The notes: generated by a model from the letters alone, not told the origin. DNA of 33,863 bases from Actinomycetota bacterium (GCA_028718945.1 JAQUKT010000012.1:1-33863); one strand, 5' to 3'. Numbered from the stretch's first letter, positions 8,415 to 15,939 are shown. A program made the numbers and translations.

Positions 8415-9242
8415 TTAAAGTCTCTCCTGAAAAGATTGCACCCCTCTATAAGTAAACCTGTGAAATCTGGTGGGTCCGAACGCTCTCAACGCCTCAAGGT
8501 GTTCACGACTGGCATATCCCTTGTTCCTGTAGAAGTTATATTTCGGGTATTTCGCGTGCAATGAGCGCATAAATCTGTCACGTTCAACCTTGGCAACAAT
8601 ACTTGCAGCTGCAACCGACTGAAAAGTCGAATCTGCTTTTGGAATACCGAATGCCGGTACTCCAAGCCCACAAGGCAAATAATAGTCACATATGACACAA
8701 TCGCATTCCTGGTCCAACCCGTTGATAGCATCACTGAGCGCCTTCATGTTCATGGTTTGAATTCCCCATCTGTCGATGAGAGACGGGTCAATGAAAGTAA
8801 CTGATATGGAAACCGCGCGTTTGGTTATCTCATTGTATAATTTTTCCCTCATTAAGGGAGTCAGTTTCTTGGAATCATCAATTTCCTCTATCATGGCACG
8901 CGGAGAGAACATAACTGCAGCCGCAACAAGCGGACCTGCAAGTGAGCCTCTCCCAGCCTCATCAGCACCAGCTATGAGTTCAATTCCATCGATTCTGAAA
9001 ATGTTTTCATTTCTAAAAAGATTACCTCCTCTTCGAAGAATTCTGAAAGCAATCTTCCTTACAGTTACGCGTGGGTCACTGGCGAGTTGAATAACAAATT
9101 CGGGGTCAACTTTGGGGACCTTTAACATTTCATTTATTTCTTTAATAGAATAAGCAAGCGTACTCCTGTTTTTTTCGCCAAACATGAGCTCGGAAGGAGT
9201 TCTTTCTATCTCGGCGCTCTGAACCTTCCCGGTGGCCACCAT
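8415..9242 (-). CDS. rnhB: Ribonuclease HII with N-terminal extension
   Basis: Removes ribonucleotides and RNA from RNA-DNA hybrids. The catalytic domain begins near residue 88: IAGADEAGRGSLAGP (Asp94, Glu95), then MNMKALSDAI, DYYLPCG and a FQSVAAASIVAKVERDR segment, ending with GPTRFHRFTY. The first ~85 residues form an extra domain (AYSIKEINEMLK, SDPRVTVRKIAFRILRR) like the N-terminal extension of Bacillus-type RNase HII. The ATG at 9242 has GGAGGG 10 bases upstream, which favours this start even though it overlaps lepB by 37 bases; Met20 is the alternative. Confidence 0.93.
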   Translation of the reverse strand: MVATGKVQSAEIERTPSELMFGEKNRSTLAYSIKEINEMLKVPKVDPEFVIQLASDPRVTVRKIAFRILRRGGNLFRNENIFRIDGIELIAGADEAGRGSLAGPLVAAAVMFSPRAMIEEIDDSKKLTPLMREKLYNEITKRAVSISVTFIDPSLIDRWGIQTMNMKALSDAINGLDQECDCVICDYYLPCGLGVPAFGIPKADSTFQSVAAASIVAKVERDRFMRSLHAKYPKYNFYRNKGYASREHLEALRAFGPTRFHRFTYRGVQSFQERL

Positions 9243-9919
9243 ATTAGAATTACCCTCCCGATAATAGTCCTCAAAGGAACAGGTCCTATAAACCTGCTGT
9301 CGCGAGAATTGGCTCTATAATCCCCCAGGCAGAACACTGTGCCTTCAGGGACTCTCTCCGGACCATAATCGCACGAGTCAATCATTGCGTATCCCTCATG
9401 AATTCTTTTCCCGTTTACATACAGAATTCCCTTCCTCAACTCGATAGTTTGCCCTCCGGTTGCCACCACACGCTTCACGTAGGGAGTAGAATCCCTGAAG
9501 GCGATATGGAGAGTTTCAGCAATTTGCTCAAAGGGCCAGTAGAATGGATTTTTCGTGTTCATCGAACTGGGCTCACTTGGAGGGAATCGAAAAACCACAA
9601 TTTCGCCACGTCTCGGCTTCCCAAAAAGATATGAAAGCTTCTCAACCATGACCCTGTCTCCGACTTTAAGTGTTGGCGTCATGGAAGAGGATGGTATTAC
9701 AAACGCCTTCAAAAAAAAGGACTGGATTATTATCGCAAGGCAGAAGGCAATTGCAATGGTAATTAAAATCTCGATGAGGAATCGAAAGAAACTCTTGCTT
9801 TTGCCAGGATTATTTGAGTTCTCTTTACTTTGTGGCTCATGAATCCCTTGTTTTTTCACCTGGTCATAAGGGAATGCTTCTTCTGACTTTTGTTCGCTCT
9901 CTTCGCCTTCGCCTATCAT
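9206..9919 (-). CDS. lepB: Signal peptidase I
   Basis: Membrane serine protease that removes signal peptides from exported proteins. A charged, probably cytoplasmic N-terminus of about 43 residues is followed by one membrane segment (about 44-66), then the catalytic serine in VIPSSSMTPTLKVGDRV (Ser79) and the general-base lysine in TPYVKRVVATGG (Lys149). The C-terminal GDYRANSRDSRFIGPV box is typical of the S26 family. The 237 residues form a complete single-membrane-span form. It lies 9 bases after rplS, a common Gram-positive arrangement, and overlaps rnhB. No strong ribosome site precedes the ATG, so coupling to rplS translation is likely. Confidence 0.95.
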   Translation of the reverse strand: MIGEGEESEQKSEEAFPYDQVKKQGIHEPQSKENSNNPGKSKSFFRFLIEILITIAIAFCLAIIIQSFFLKAFVIPSSSMTPTLKVGDRVMVEKLSYLFGKPRRGEIVVFRFPPSEPSSMNTKNPFYWPFEQIAETLHIAFRDSTPYVKRVVATGGQTIELRKGILYVNGKRIHEGYAMIDSCDYGPERVPEGTVFCLGDYRANSRDSRFIGPVPLRTIIGRVILIWWPPGRFRAPR

Positions 9920-9928
9920 GAGTAGGGT

Positions 9929-10294
9929 TCACGAAAGCTTCTTCTTTTTTACCCGTGCTTCTTTTCCTACCTTTTCACGGATGTAGTAAAGCTTTGCTCT
10001 TCTCACATCTCCCTCAGAAATAACCTTGATATCCTTTATTACCGGTGAGTGCAATGGGAAGGTGCGCTCCACCCCAACGCCGAAAGAAATTTTTCTTACC
10101 GTAAATGTCTCACGTGCGCCACTTCCCTGCCTTCGAATCACAAGTCCCTGAAACGATTGAGATCGCTTTCTCTCAGTTTTCGAATCTCCGGAGCGCTCTT
10201 TCGTCTCAATAGTTACCCTTACCGTATCCCCGGGCTTGAAATCGGGAATGTCTTGCTTCAATTGTTGTCTCTCGATATCCTGAATTTCGTTCAT
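9929..10294 (-). CDS. rplS: 50S ribosomal protein L19
   Basis: Large-subunit protein near the 30S-50S interface. Family signatures are [51 protein letters not shown] and [15 protein letters not shown]. Start chosen at 10294 ([12 protein letters not shown], matching the usual MN.I..IE..QL), because AAGGAGG at 10299-10305 is 4-5 bases away; this gives 121 residues, the normal length. An in-frame ATG at 10342 would add 16 residues not seen in the family and would place the ribosome site inside the gene. The leader contains a small hairpin and a short ORF, listed separately. Confidence 0.95.
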   Translation of the reverse strand: MNEIQDIERQQLKQDIPDFKPGDTVRVTIETKERSGDSKTERKRSQSFQGLVIRRQGSGARETFTVRKISFGVGVERTFPLHSPVIKDIKVISEGDVRRAKLYYIREKVGKEARVKKKKLS

Positions 10295-10311
10295 CATTCC
10301 TCCTTGAATAG

Positions 10312-10328
10312 GAAGGGGTCGAACCTTC
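10312..10328 (-). promoter_or_regulatory. Small hairpin just upstream of the rplS ribosome site
   Basis: On the minus strand GAAGG and CCTTC form a perfect 5-bp stem around the 7-base loop TTCGACC, the same geometry as a tRNA T-arm, but no acceptor or anticodon arm fits around it. The CCTT of the stem could alternatively pair with AAGG of the rplS Shine-Dalgarno sequence, so the two states could gate translation. Role inferred only. Confidence 0.35.
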
Positions 10329-10359
10329 GATTTTGGTGTCATGAATTATTGATGACTGC

Positions 10360-10401
10360 TCATCTAAAACAACAAAACCAAACACGAGGCCCCTTTCTCA
10401 T
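10360..10401 (-). CDS. Candidate 13-residue leader peptide upstream of rplS
   Basis: An ATG at 10399-10401 has a near-perfect ribosome site, AAGGAGG (10406-10412), 4 bases upstream and opens a 13-codon frame MRKGPRVWFCCFR ending in TGA, 65 bases before the rplS start. The ribosome site is as strong as that of rplS. The peptide is rich in Arg, Cys and aromatic residues and includes Trp. It may be a leader peptide that couples ribosome position to folding of the rplS leader, or chance. A TATAAT (10423-10428) lies just upstream, so the leader could also start here. Confidence 0.35.
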   Translation of the reverse strand: MRKGPRVWFCCFR

Positions 10402-10458
10402 ATTGCCTCCTTGAACCAGAATATTATAATGGAGAATAATCAAACCTGCATGAGAACT

Positions 10459-11151
10459 TCAAACAAGAAGGTCTGGGCGTCTCTTTTGAGTAATTTCCCG
10501 TGCGCAGGTTTTTCGCCATTCCCTTATTCTTTTATGGTCGCCAGAGAGAAGAACACGAGGAACCTTCAAGCCCTTGAAATCAGAGGGTCTCGTGAATTGA
10601 GGATATTCGAGGCAAGGACCCGAGAAGGATTCCTCTCCAAGAGACTCGTAGTTTCCAAGCACTCCCGGGATAAGTCTTGAAACTGCATCAAGGATAACAA
10701 GAGCGGCAAGTTCACCGCCGGAAAGCACATAGTCTCCAATTGAGATTTCAAAACTCGCAAAATGTTCTCTTACCCTTTCGTCAATGCCCTCGTACCTTCC
10801 GCAAATCAGCGCAAAATGCTTGTTACGAGAAAGTTCCTTGGCTTTTTCCTGGTCGAATTTTTCACCCCGTGGCGAAAGCAAAATAACGGGAAGTTTTTCT
10901 CTCACCAAAAATGGGCTCATCTCAAAAACTTTTGAAAGCGCATTTGCTATGACATCCACCCGAATGACCATGCCAGGTCCACCACCAAATGGGGCGTCGT
11001 CTATGTTCCTGTGCCTATCTGGTGAAAACTCGTGAAGGTCGTGAACAAACACCCTGAGCCCGTTACAGTCACGCGCCTTCTTGATCACGCCCGATTCAAG
11101 GGGTGAGGAAAGAACCTGTGGCAAAGGGCAAAAAACATGAGCCTCAATCAT
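10459..11151 (-). CDS. trmD: tRNA (guanine37-N1)-methyltransferase
   Basis: SPOUT-class methyltransferase that makes m1G37 in tRNAs with G36-G37, preventing +1 frameshifting. The knotted SAM-binding region is clear: VILLSPRGEKFDQEKAKELS, ALICGRYEGIDERV and SIGDYVLSGGELAALVILDAVSRLIPGVLG. The N-terminal half has DDAPFGGGPGMVI. C-terminal PQFTRPSDFKGLKVPRVLLSGDH is also diagnostic. At 230 residues it is close to standard. The first four bases of its ATG overlap the rimM stop codon (ATGA), which indicates translational coupling. Confidence 0.95.
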   Translation of the reverse strand: MIEAHVFCPLPQVLSSPLESGVIKKARDCNGLRVFVHDLHEFSPDRHRNIDDAPFGGGPGMVIRVDVIANALSKVFEMSPFLVREKLPVILLSPRGEKFDQEKAKELSRNKHFALICGRYEGIDERVREHFASFEISIGDYVLSGGELAALVILDAVSRLIPGVLGNYESLGEESFSGPCLEYPQFTRPSDFKGLKVPRVLLSGDHKRIREWRKTCAREITQKRRPDLLV

Positions 11152-11672
11152 GAACGTAACCCGTCTATCAAATCAACGACAACTTGCCTTTCCTCTAAGT
11201 CAATTTTCTTTATGAATTCCCTGACAAATGGAATGAGGAAGCACTTTTCCTCTCTTTCAACCTCGAGTATTTCCTGACCTTTACCAAAAAGAACATCCTT
11301 GATAACTCCAACGCTTTCACCCTCAATTGAAAAAACGTTCAGTCCTATGAGTTCGTGTACCCAGTATTCTCCTTCATGCAAAGGCACCTTCATAGGCTTC
11401 GCAAGAATTTCGCAACCTTGAAGCTGCCGCGCAGCGTCCCTATCGCAAATGCCCTCAAACTCTAAAATCAAGTGGTTTTTTTCGCCAGCAGCAGCTTTTA
11501 TCTTTACTTTTTTGAGCTCGCCTTTTCCGGAGATATAAAGCAAGAAGCCACCAGGAGAAAACCTTCCGGGCAAATCACTATCTGATCTTATGATAACAGC
11601 GCCATTATTTCCATGGGCTCTCAAAATTTTCCCGACGAGGAGGAGGTTGCCTTCGTCATTCCCTCCTGCCAT
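11148..11672 (-). CDS. rimM: Ribosome maturation factor RimM
   Basis: Assists late 30S assembly by acting on the S19/head region of 16S rRNA. The N-terminal RimM domain (LLLVGKILRAHGNNGAVIIRSDSD..RF) and the C-terminal PRC-barrel (GEYWVHELIGLNVFSIEGESVGVIKDVL, FLIPFVREFIKKIDLEERQVVVDLIDGL) are both complete in 174 residues. ATG at 11672 has AAAGGA six bases upstream. It lies between khpA and trmD, with a 4-base overlap to trmD, in the conserved rpsP-khpA-rimM-trmD-rplS cluster. Confidence 0.95.
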   Translation of the reverse strand: MAGGNDEGNLLLVGKILRAHGNNGAVIIRSDSDLPGRFSPGGFLLYISGKGELKKVKIKAAAGEKNHLILEFEGICDRDAARQLQGCEILAKPMKVPLHEGEYWVHELIGLNVFSIEGESVGVIKDVLFGKGQEILEVEREEKCFLIPFVREFIKKIDLEERQVVVDLIDGLRS

Positions 11673-11683
11673 CGAGTTTCCTT

Positions 11684-11959
11684 TCAGTCAAGAATCTCGA
11701 CTATCGCATTTTTGCCATGCTTCATGCCAGCAGCCTTTACAAGCGTTCTCAACGCCTGAGCAATTCTTCCCTGCTTTCCAATGACTTTGCCTATGTCATC
11801 CGGGTGAACCTTCAACTGTAAAATTACCGACCGCTCGCCCTCGATAACTTCAATTTGCACATCTTCAGGGTGGTCAACGAGACATTTTGCCAGGTATTCG
11901 AGCAGTTCTTTCATCTTCGCCTCCATCTCACTCTTGTCTTCAGTGTGAAAAGTATCCAT
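11684..11959 (-). CDS. khpA: KH-domain RNA-binding protein KhpA
   Basis: Small type II KH protein that binds RNA, usually with KhpB, and affects cell size and translation in Firmicutes. The core is MKELLEYLAKCLVDHPEDVQIE followed by VHPDDIGKVIGKQGRIAQALRTLVKAA, which holds the GKxIGxxG KH loop. There are two credible starts: ATG 11959 with AGGAGG five bases upstream (91 residues), and ATG 11914 with GGAGG five bases upstream (76 residues, the usual family length). Both ribosome sites look functional. It sits between rpsP and rimM. Confidence 0.93.
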   Translation of the reverse strand: MDTFHTEDKSEMEAKMKELLEYLAKCLVDHPEDVQIEVIEGERSVILQLKVHPDDIGKVIGKQGRIAQALRTLVKAAGMKHGKNAIVEILD

Positions 11960-11987
11960 GAAAACCTCCTCAGACCGTATACTTTAC

Positions 11988-12257
11988 CTACTGCTTCCCT
12001 CGCTTCGTTTCAAATTCGTCCCATACTCCTGTGATTTTCAATAGATTTTGAACCTGACCGGTAGGTTGCGCTCCCCTCTCAAGCCAGTACAAAGCTCTCG
12101 AACCATCAACCTTGATAACTGAAGGTTCCTCCCTCGGATTGTAGTATCCAATGGATTCTATATACTTCCCATCGCGAGGATTCCTCGCATCAGCAACCAC
12201 TACTCTGTATACTGGCGACTTTTTCTTGCCCATCCGCTTGAGTCTTATCTTGACCAA
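11988..12257 (-). CDS. rpsP: 30S ribosomal protein S16
   Basis: Early-assembly small-subunit protein. [40 protein letters not shown] is the complete N-terminal signature; [30 protein letters not shown] completes the fold in 89 residues. The start is a TTG at 12257 with AGGAGG four bases upstream, and the next codons fit the family start. It opens the rpsP-khpA-rimM-trmD run, 45 bases after ffh, and appears to have its own extended -10 promoter. Confidence 0.95.
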   Translation of the reverse strand: MVKIRLKRMGKKKSPVYRVVVADARNPRDGKYIESIGYYNPREEPSVIKVDGSRALYWLERGAQPTGQVQNLLKITGVWDEFETKRGKQ

Positions 12258-12283
12258 AATTCCTCCTCGGTTATAGATTCCTT

Positions 12284-12292
12284 ATTCTAACA
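12284..12292 (-). promoter_or_regulatory. Extended -10 promoter for rpsP operon
   Basis: Minus strand reads TGTTAGAAT, an extended -10 element (TG-n-TAGAAT). Predicted transcription start is near 12277, about 20 bases before the TTG start of rpsP. There is no good -35, as is usual for extended -10 promoters. Confidence 0.5.
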
Positions 12293-12302
12293 GATAAATT
12301 AT

Positions 12303-13634
12303 TCAAAATGGAAAGAGTTTCTTTAGCAATCCGGGCCCCGGTCCCTTCCCCGAGAATACCTTTAGCATCTTCTGCATCTGAGCAAACTGTCGCATCAGCT
12401 GATTCACTTCCTGGGTGGAAGTCCCAGACCCCGTTGCTATTCTTCGCCTCCTGCTTGCATTCAGAATGTTAGGATTCCTTCTTTCCTCTGTGGTCATTGA
12501 CCTCACAATCGCCTCAATGCGCTTGATTTTTTTCTCATCTACCTCAATTCCAGAACTCCTTGCCATTTGCCCCATACCAGGAGTCAGTTCAAGGATTTTC
12601 GATAACCCGCCCATTTTTTGCATCTGCTGCAGTTGGTCAAGAAAATCCTCAAGGTCGAACTTCTGCTTTCTTAACTTCTCCTCGAGTTTTTTGGCGCGTT
12701 CCTCATCAACAACCTGTTCGGTTTTTTCGACCAGCGTAACAACATCGCCCATTCCAAGAATTCTGGACGCAATCCTTTCAGGATGAAAAGTTTCAAGATC
12801 ATCCATCTTTTCGCCGATTGACGCAAGTTTTACGGGCTTGCCAGTCACCGACTTCATGGAAAGCGCTGCGCCACCCCGCGCGTCACCATCGAGTTTCGTC
12901 AGAACTATTCCATCGAAGTCAAGTTTCTCGAGAAAAGAAAGGGCAACATTCACAGCATCCTGGCCAGTCATGGCATCCACCACGAGCAGCGTTTCCGCAG
13001 GTTGGAGTTCCTTTTTCATCTCAACAAGCTCCTCCATCATTTCCTCGTCTATATGAAGTCTTCCCGCAGTATCAACAATTACAACATCATTTCCATTTTT
13101 TCTTGACTCGACAACTGCTCTTTTTGCGATATCAACCGCTCCGACGTGTCTGTAGTAGTAAACCGGGGTATCTATCTGTTCACCAAGAGTCTTCAGTTGC
13201 TCAACTGCCGCGGGCCTGTAAAGGTCAGCCGCAACCAGAACCGGGTTTCTGCCATGGTGCCTCAAAAAATAGGCAAGTTTTGCGGCGACGGTTGTTTTTC
13301 CGCTTCCCTGAAGCCCAACAAGCATTGTCACGGAAGGCGGTTGAGCGGAAAATTTCAAAGGCTTGCTTTCACCACCAAGAATCTCGCTGATCTCATCATA
13401 AACAATTTTCACCACTTTCTGAGCAGGCGTAATGCTCTTTGCCACTTCCTCTCCAACCGCTTTCTCGCTAACCCTGCTGATGAAATCCTTGACGACCTTG
13501 AAGTTGACATCCGCCTCGAGCAAAGCAATACGAATCTCCCTCATGGCAGCGTCAATATCTTTTTCAGTGAGCCTTCCATGACCTTTTAGCCGCGCGAAAA
13601 CACTCTGTAATCTATCCCCGAGACTTTCAAACAA
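12303..13634 (-). CDS. ffh: Signal recognition particle protein Ffh
   Basis: SRP54 GTPase that binds signal sequences and docks with FtsY to target proteins to the membrane. N domain helices are followed by the G domain: P-loop GLQGSGKTTVAAKLA, DTAGRLHIDEEMMEEL, TKLDGDARGGAALS and FHPERIASRILGMGD. The methionine-rich M domain follows (FLDQLQQMQKMGGLSKI, RIEAIVRSMTTEERRNP, SRRRRIATGSGTSTQEVN). The start is set at TTG 13634, giving FESLGDRLQ after the initiator and 443 residues. AAGGAG lies six bases upstream of this TTG but directly abuts the other in-frame TTG at 13640, which makes the upstream one unlikely. Confidence 0.95.
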   Translation of the reverse strand: MFESLGDRLQSVFARLKGHGRLTEKDIDAAMREIRIALLEADVNFKVVKDFISRVSEKAVGEEVAKSITPAQKVVKIVYDEISEILGGESKPLKFSAQPPSVTMLVGLQGSGKTTVAAKLAYFLRHHGRNPVLVAADLYRPAAVEQLKTLGEQIDTPVYYYRHVGAVDIAKRAVVESRKNGNDVVIVDTAGRLHIDEEMMEELVEMKKELQPAETLLVVDAMTGQDAVNVALSFLEKLDFDGIVLTKLDGDARGGAALSMKSVTGKPVKLASIGEKMDDLETFHPERIASRILGMGDVVTLVEKTEQVVDEERAKKLEEKLRKQKFDLEDFLDQLQQMQKMGGLSKILELTPGMGQMARSSGIEVDEKKIKRIEAIVRSMTTEERRNPNILNASRRRRIATGSGTSTQEVNQLMRQFAQMQKMLKVFSGKGPGPGLLKKLFPF

Positions 13635-13669
13635 TTCCAACTCCTTAAAGAAATTTCCCTTAGGAAAAT

Positions 13670-13675
13670 ATTATA
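13670..13675 (-). promoter_or_regulatory. Candidate -10 for ffh
   Basis: An exact TATAAT on the minus strand, 36 bases upstream of the ffh TTG start; no convincing -35 at 16-18 bases. It lies downstream of the DUF5679 terminator at 13728-13759, consistent with ffh starting its own transcript. Confidence 0.4.
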
Positions 13676-13727
13676 GCCTTCTAAGTCCCTCTTTAGCGTC
13701 TTCAAAAACTTCTTCGCTTCAATCAGG

Positions 13728-13759
13728 AAAAAAATTGCCCGGCACAGATGCCGGGCAAT
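13728..13759 (-). terminator. Rho-independent terminator after the DUF5679 gene
   Basis: Perfect 11-bp stem ATTGCCCGGCA/TGCCGGGCAAT with a 4-base loop, followed on the minus strand by seven T residues. It is 20 bases past the stop of the DUF5679 gene and separates it from ffh. No T-tract follows on the plus strand, so it is directional. Confidence 0.93.
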
Positions 13760-13779
13760 TCACAGGAAAAAATAAGCAC

Positions 13780-13926
13780 TCAAGCCTTTCCAAGAATCTT
13801 GAACATTTTAGTTCCGCATTTTTCACAGGTTCCCTTCAATGCTTTTCTTTTGTTCTTCATGACGACTTCCTGTGCATCCTTCATTTCACGCTTCGCCTTG
13901 CATTTGACACAATAACCTTCAGCCAT
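13780..13926 (-). CDS. DUF5679 small zinc-ribbon protein
   Basis: 48-residue protein starting MAEGYCVKCKAKREM and ending with CEKCGTKMFKI; two CxxC pairs form a probable zinc ribbon, and basic residues between them suggest nucleic-acid binding. I recognise it as the DUF5679 family, common in Actinobacteria; function is unknown. The ATG at 13926 has AAGGAGG four bases upstream. The earlier in-frame start at 13962 lies upstream of the likely -10 (13952-13957) and is rejected. It is a monocistronic unit with its own promoter and strong terminator, which suggests abundant expression. Confidence 0.85.
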   Translation of the reverse strand: MAEGYCVKCKAKREMKDAQEVVMKNKRKALKGTCEKCGTKMFKILGKA

Positions 13927-13951
13927 TTCTCCTCCTTTTCCAGTTTGTAAC

Positions 13952-13957
13952 ATTATA
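13952..13957 (-). promoter_or_regulatory. Candidate -10 for the DUF5679 gene
   Basis: Exact TATAAT on the minus strand, 25 bases upstream of the ATG at 13926; the -35 is poor (GTTTTT-like). It supports the shorter gene start. Confidence 0.45.
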
Positions 13958-13982
13958 ACCAATTACCTTGTTCAAAAACCGC

Positions 13983-14002
13983 TATGGTTAGTATGAACCA
14001 TA
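13983..14002. promoter_or_regulatory. Palindrome in divergent intergenic region (operator candidate)
   Basis: Perfect 7-bp inverted repeat TATGGTT-AGTATG-AACCATA centred between the divergent DUF5679 and LUD-domain genes. Size and symmetry fit a dimeric regulator site, 26 bases upstream of the DUF5679 -10. No regulator gene is adjacent, so this is positional inference. Confidence 0.4.
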
Positions 14003-14097
14003 AAACAATTTCAAGGGCATTTTCAACATGCTATGCTTTTCGAAGTTTTCCTGAGAAAATATGAAGTCGTGTACAATGTTCTAACTGAAATAGTTTT

Positions 14098-14145
14098 CCC
14101 GGCAGAGAAAGGTTCATGGAAAAGTGACGGGCAGTTGATGCCGGG
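14098..14145 (+). promoter_or_regulatory. Structured 5' leader candidate of the LUD-domain gene
   Basis: CCCGGCA (14098-14104) pairs perfectly with TGCCGGG (14139-14145), closing a 34-base internal region, about 65 bases upstream of the GTG start. A -10-like TACAAT lies at 14072-14077. No known riboswitch consensus was recognised in the closed region. Confidence 0.3.
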
Positions 14146-14209
14146 GTAAATGTGTTATTCAGCCGTGAAAAATTGAGAAAACTTCGTCAGGAAATTCGCA
14201 GAAGGTATT

Positions 14210-14875
14210 GTGAACGATAAAGTCTTTGGAAATGAATACGATGAAATAAGACGGGCGTTTTCAAAAAGCAGATGCGACGCGACTGTAGAGAACCTCATGA
14301 AACGCGGATTCGACGCAAGGTCATTTTCAACGCCCGAGGAAGCTGTCCAGGCTGTTCTTTCAGTAATACCCCGGGGTTCGCAAATTGGCGCGGGAGGCAG
14401 CGTTACTTTGAAAGAAATCCATCTTCTCGAAGTGCTCTCTTCGAGGGGAGACGAGGTTGTTTATCACAAGCCGGAAATGGAACCTCCCCTGAGCCTTTCA
14501 ACACGGAAGAAGTCCATAACCTGCGATTATTTCCTCACTTCTAACAATGCGATAACCATTGATGGAGAACTTGTCAATACAGATGGAATCGGAAACCGAG
14601 TCGCTGGAATGATTTTCGGACCAAAGACTGTAATTGTACTTGCTGGAGTGAATAAAATCGTTCAGAACCTTGAAGAGGCTTTTTCCCGCATCAAGAACAT
14701 CGCCGCGCCTGCAAACGCGAGGAGACTCGGAATTAACGTTCCATGCGTATCCGCGGGAAAGTGCGTAGAGTGCAAAAGCCCACTTTCAATATGTAGAATC
14801 ACCACCATCATTCACGGCAAACCAATGTGGACTGACCTGAAGGTTTTTCTCATAGCGGAAGCCCTTGGTCTTTAG
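14210..14875 (+). CDS. LUD-domain protein (LutC/YkgG-like, DUF162)
   Basis: Member of the lactate-utilization domain family related to LutC/YkgG. Visible motifs are AVLSVIPRGSQIGAGGSVTLKEI near residue 45-65, DYFLTSNNAITIDGELVNTDGIGNRVAGMIFGP (the strongly conserved centre) and VIVLAGVNKIV. Near the C-terminus a cluster of cysteines (CVSAGKCVECKSPLSICR) could hold a metal. The 221 residues are complete. The GTG start has GAAGG four bases upstream. No lutA or lutB partner is nearby; many such stand-alone LUD proteins exist in anaerobes and their role is unknown. It is one of three plus-strand genes and converges on 14905-15909. Confidence 0.85.
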   Translation: MNDKVFGNEYDEIRRAFSKSRCDATVENLMKRGFDARSFSTPEEAVQAVLSVIPRGSQIGAGGSVTLKEIHLLEVLSSRGDEVVYHKPEMEPPLSLSTRKKSITCDYFLTSNNAITIDGELVNTDGIGNRVAGMIFGPKTVIVLAGVNKIVQNLEEAFSRIKNIAAPANARRLGINVPCVSAGKCVECKSPLSICRITTIIHGKPMWTDLKVFLIAEALGL

Positions 14876-14904
14876 AATAGACCTGAGATACGAAGGGGAC
14901 TTAT

Positions 14905-15909
14905 TCAGGCAAACCTTTCAAGAAACTTTGCAAGCCACGGATATAAAAACCTTGATAACGCAACTGCTTTCTGCACCTTTCCGGAACGCAATGGCATGCG
15001 GGGTCTTGATTTTCTTATTGCCTCAAACCACTCGCGCGGTTCCCTGCTCTCAAGAATCCCCTCGAGATTGTAGATTGATATATCCCTGATACCCGCAGCA
15101 AGCGCCCCCCCAAGCCCTATAACCAGCTCATCCGGATGTGAAAAACAGGACTCGTTACCAAGAATCCCCGTGCCGGTTACCCCGAGCGAAATTGCCGCTC
15201 TTTCTCCGATCAAGTCACGAAGCTCCATACATGCGATATGTGTCAACCAGTTGGCATCCTTCGTGCTCACAAGCCCGCCCGACATCCCGGAAATCATTGA
15301 CACATAAAACATCGGGCTTACAAAGTCCCAGTCTATCCCAGTAACAGGAGTTTCCATCAGGTCCTCGACAATTCCGTATCCCTTTTCAAAATCAATCAAA
15401 ACGAAGGGAAAAATTGCAGCAAGAGTCTTCATGCTCTGACTCTTGACCCACAGATTAAGGGCATCGAACGCTTTTCTCGCCTCTAAAAATCGGGGCTTGT
15501 TCAGGTTTTCTTTCAAGACTTCAATCACAGTCGGTACAATTTTCAATCCTCTGGCTTCGACAACCCGGGTCATTTGCGAAAATGGAAGTTCGAGGTCAAA
15601 CGCCACAATATCGGGAAGAACTCCATTTTCGGAAGCCCATGCGATAAGTCTTTCAAGGAATGACTCATACTCTCGAAAACTCCTCTCAGATGGAAAATAA
15701 CCATCCTCAACAGAAAGAAGCGGCCAGAATGTAACTTCGATTCCGGATTCCTTGATTTCTCTCAACGCTCTCGCGCTTTCCTCATGCAGCTCTTCTTCAC
15801 GCATCGCAATTGCAACTCCAGCCCTGAATTCAACAAGATAGGGAATTGCATTCCTTGCAATTTCCGCGGGCGTTATGTTTTCAGCCCAGAACCTCAAAGA
15901 AAATTCCAT
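14905..15909 (-). CDS. Unrecognised 334-residue protein, possibly TIM-barrel
   Basis: I do not recognise a named family. The protein begins MEFSLRFWAENITPAEIARN and shows alternating hydrophobic strands and helices: AGVAIAMRE, GIEVTFWPLLS, PDIVAFDLELP, LKIVPTVIE, TLAAIFPFVLIDF, DWDFVSPMFYVSMISG, AAISLGVTGTGILG and a DISIYNLEGIL segment. This recurrent pattern, with acidic residues at strand ends (FDLELP), resembles a (beta/alpha)8 barrel of the glycosidase type, but catalytic residues are not proven. No signal peptide. ATG 15909 (or GTG 15912) has AGGGG 10 bases upstream. It follows ftsY by 30 bases, so it is probably co-transcribed with smc-ftsY. Confidence 0.8.
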   Translation of the reverse strand: MEFSLRFWAENITPAEIARNAIPYLVEFRAGVAIAMREEELHEESARALREIKESGIEVTFWPLLSVEDGYFPSERSFREYESFLERLIAWASENGVLPDIVAFDLELPFSQMTRVVEARGLKIVPTVIEVLKENLNKPRFLEARKAFDALNLWVKSQSMKTLAAIFPFVLIDFEKGYGIVEDLMETPVTGIDWDFVSPMFYVSMISGMSGGLVSTKDANWLTHIACMELRDLIGERAAISLGVTGTGILGNESCFSHPDELVIGLGGALAAGIRDISIYNLEGILESREPREWFEAIRKSRPRMPLRSGKVQKAVALSRFLYPWLAKFLERFA

Positions 15910-15939
15910 CACATGAATTCCCCTGTGCGATCGCTCTGC

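Noticed and set aside
10300-10375. tRNA gene suggested by a T-arm-like hairpin GAAGG-TTCGACC-CCTTC on the minus strand
   Set aside because: No matching acceptor stem, D-arm or anticodon arm can be drawn around it, and it runs into the rplS ribosome site.
12818-13390. Plus-strand 190-codon ORF antisense to ffh
   Set aside because: Antisense to a highly conserved gene; composition (Gln, Arg, His, Pro rich) is typical of shadow frames.
14098-14209. Known riboswitch class in the LUD gene leader
   Set aside because: No conserved core of the classes I know (cobalamin, TPP, SAM, fluoride, guanidine, ZTP, THF) could be matched.
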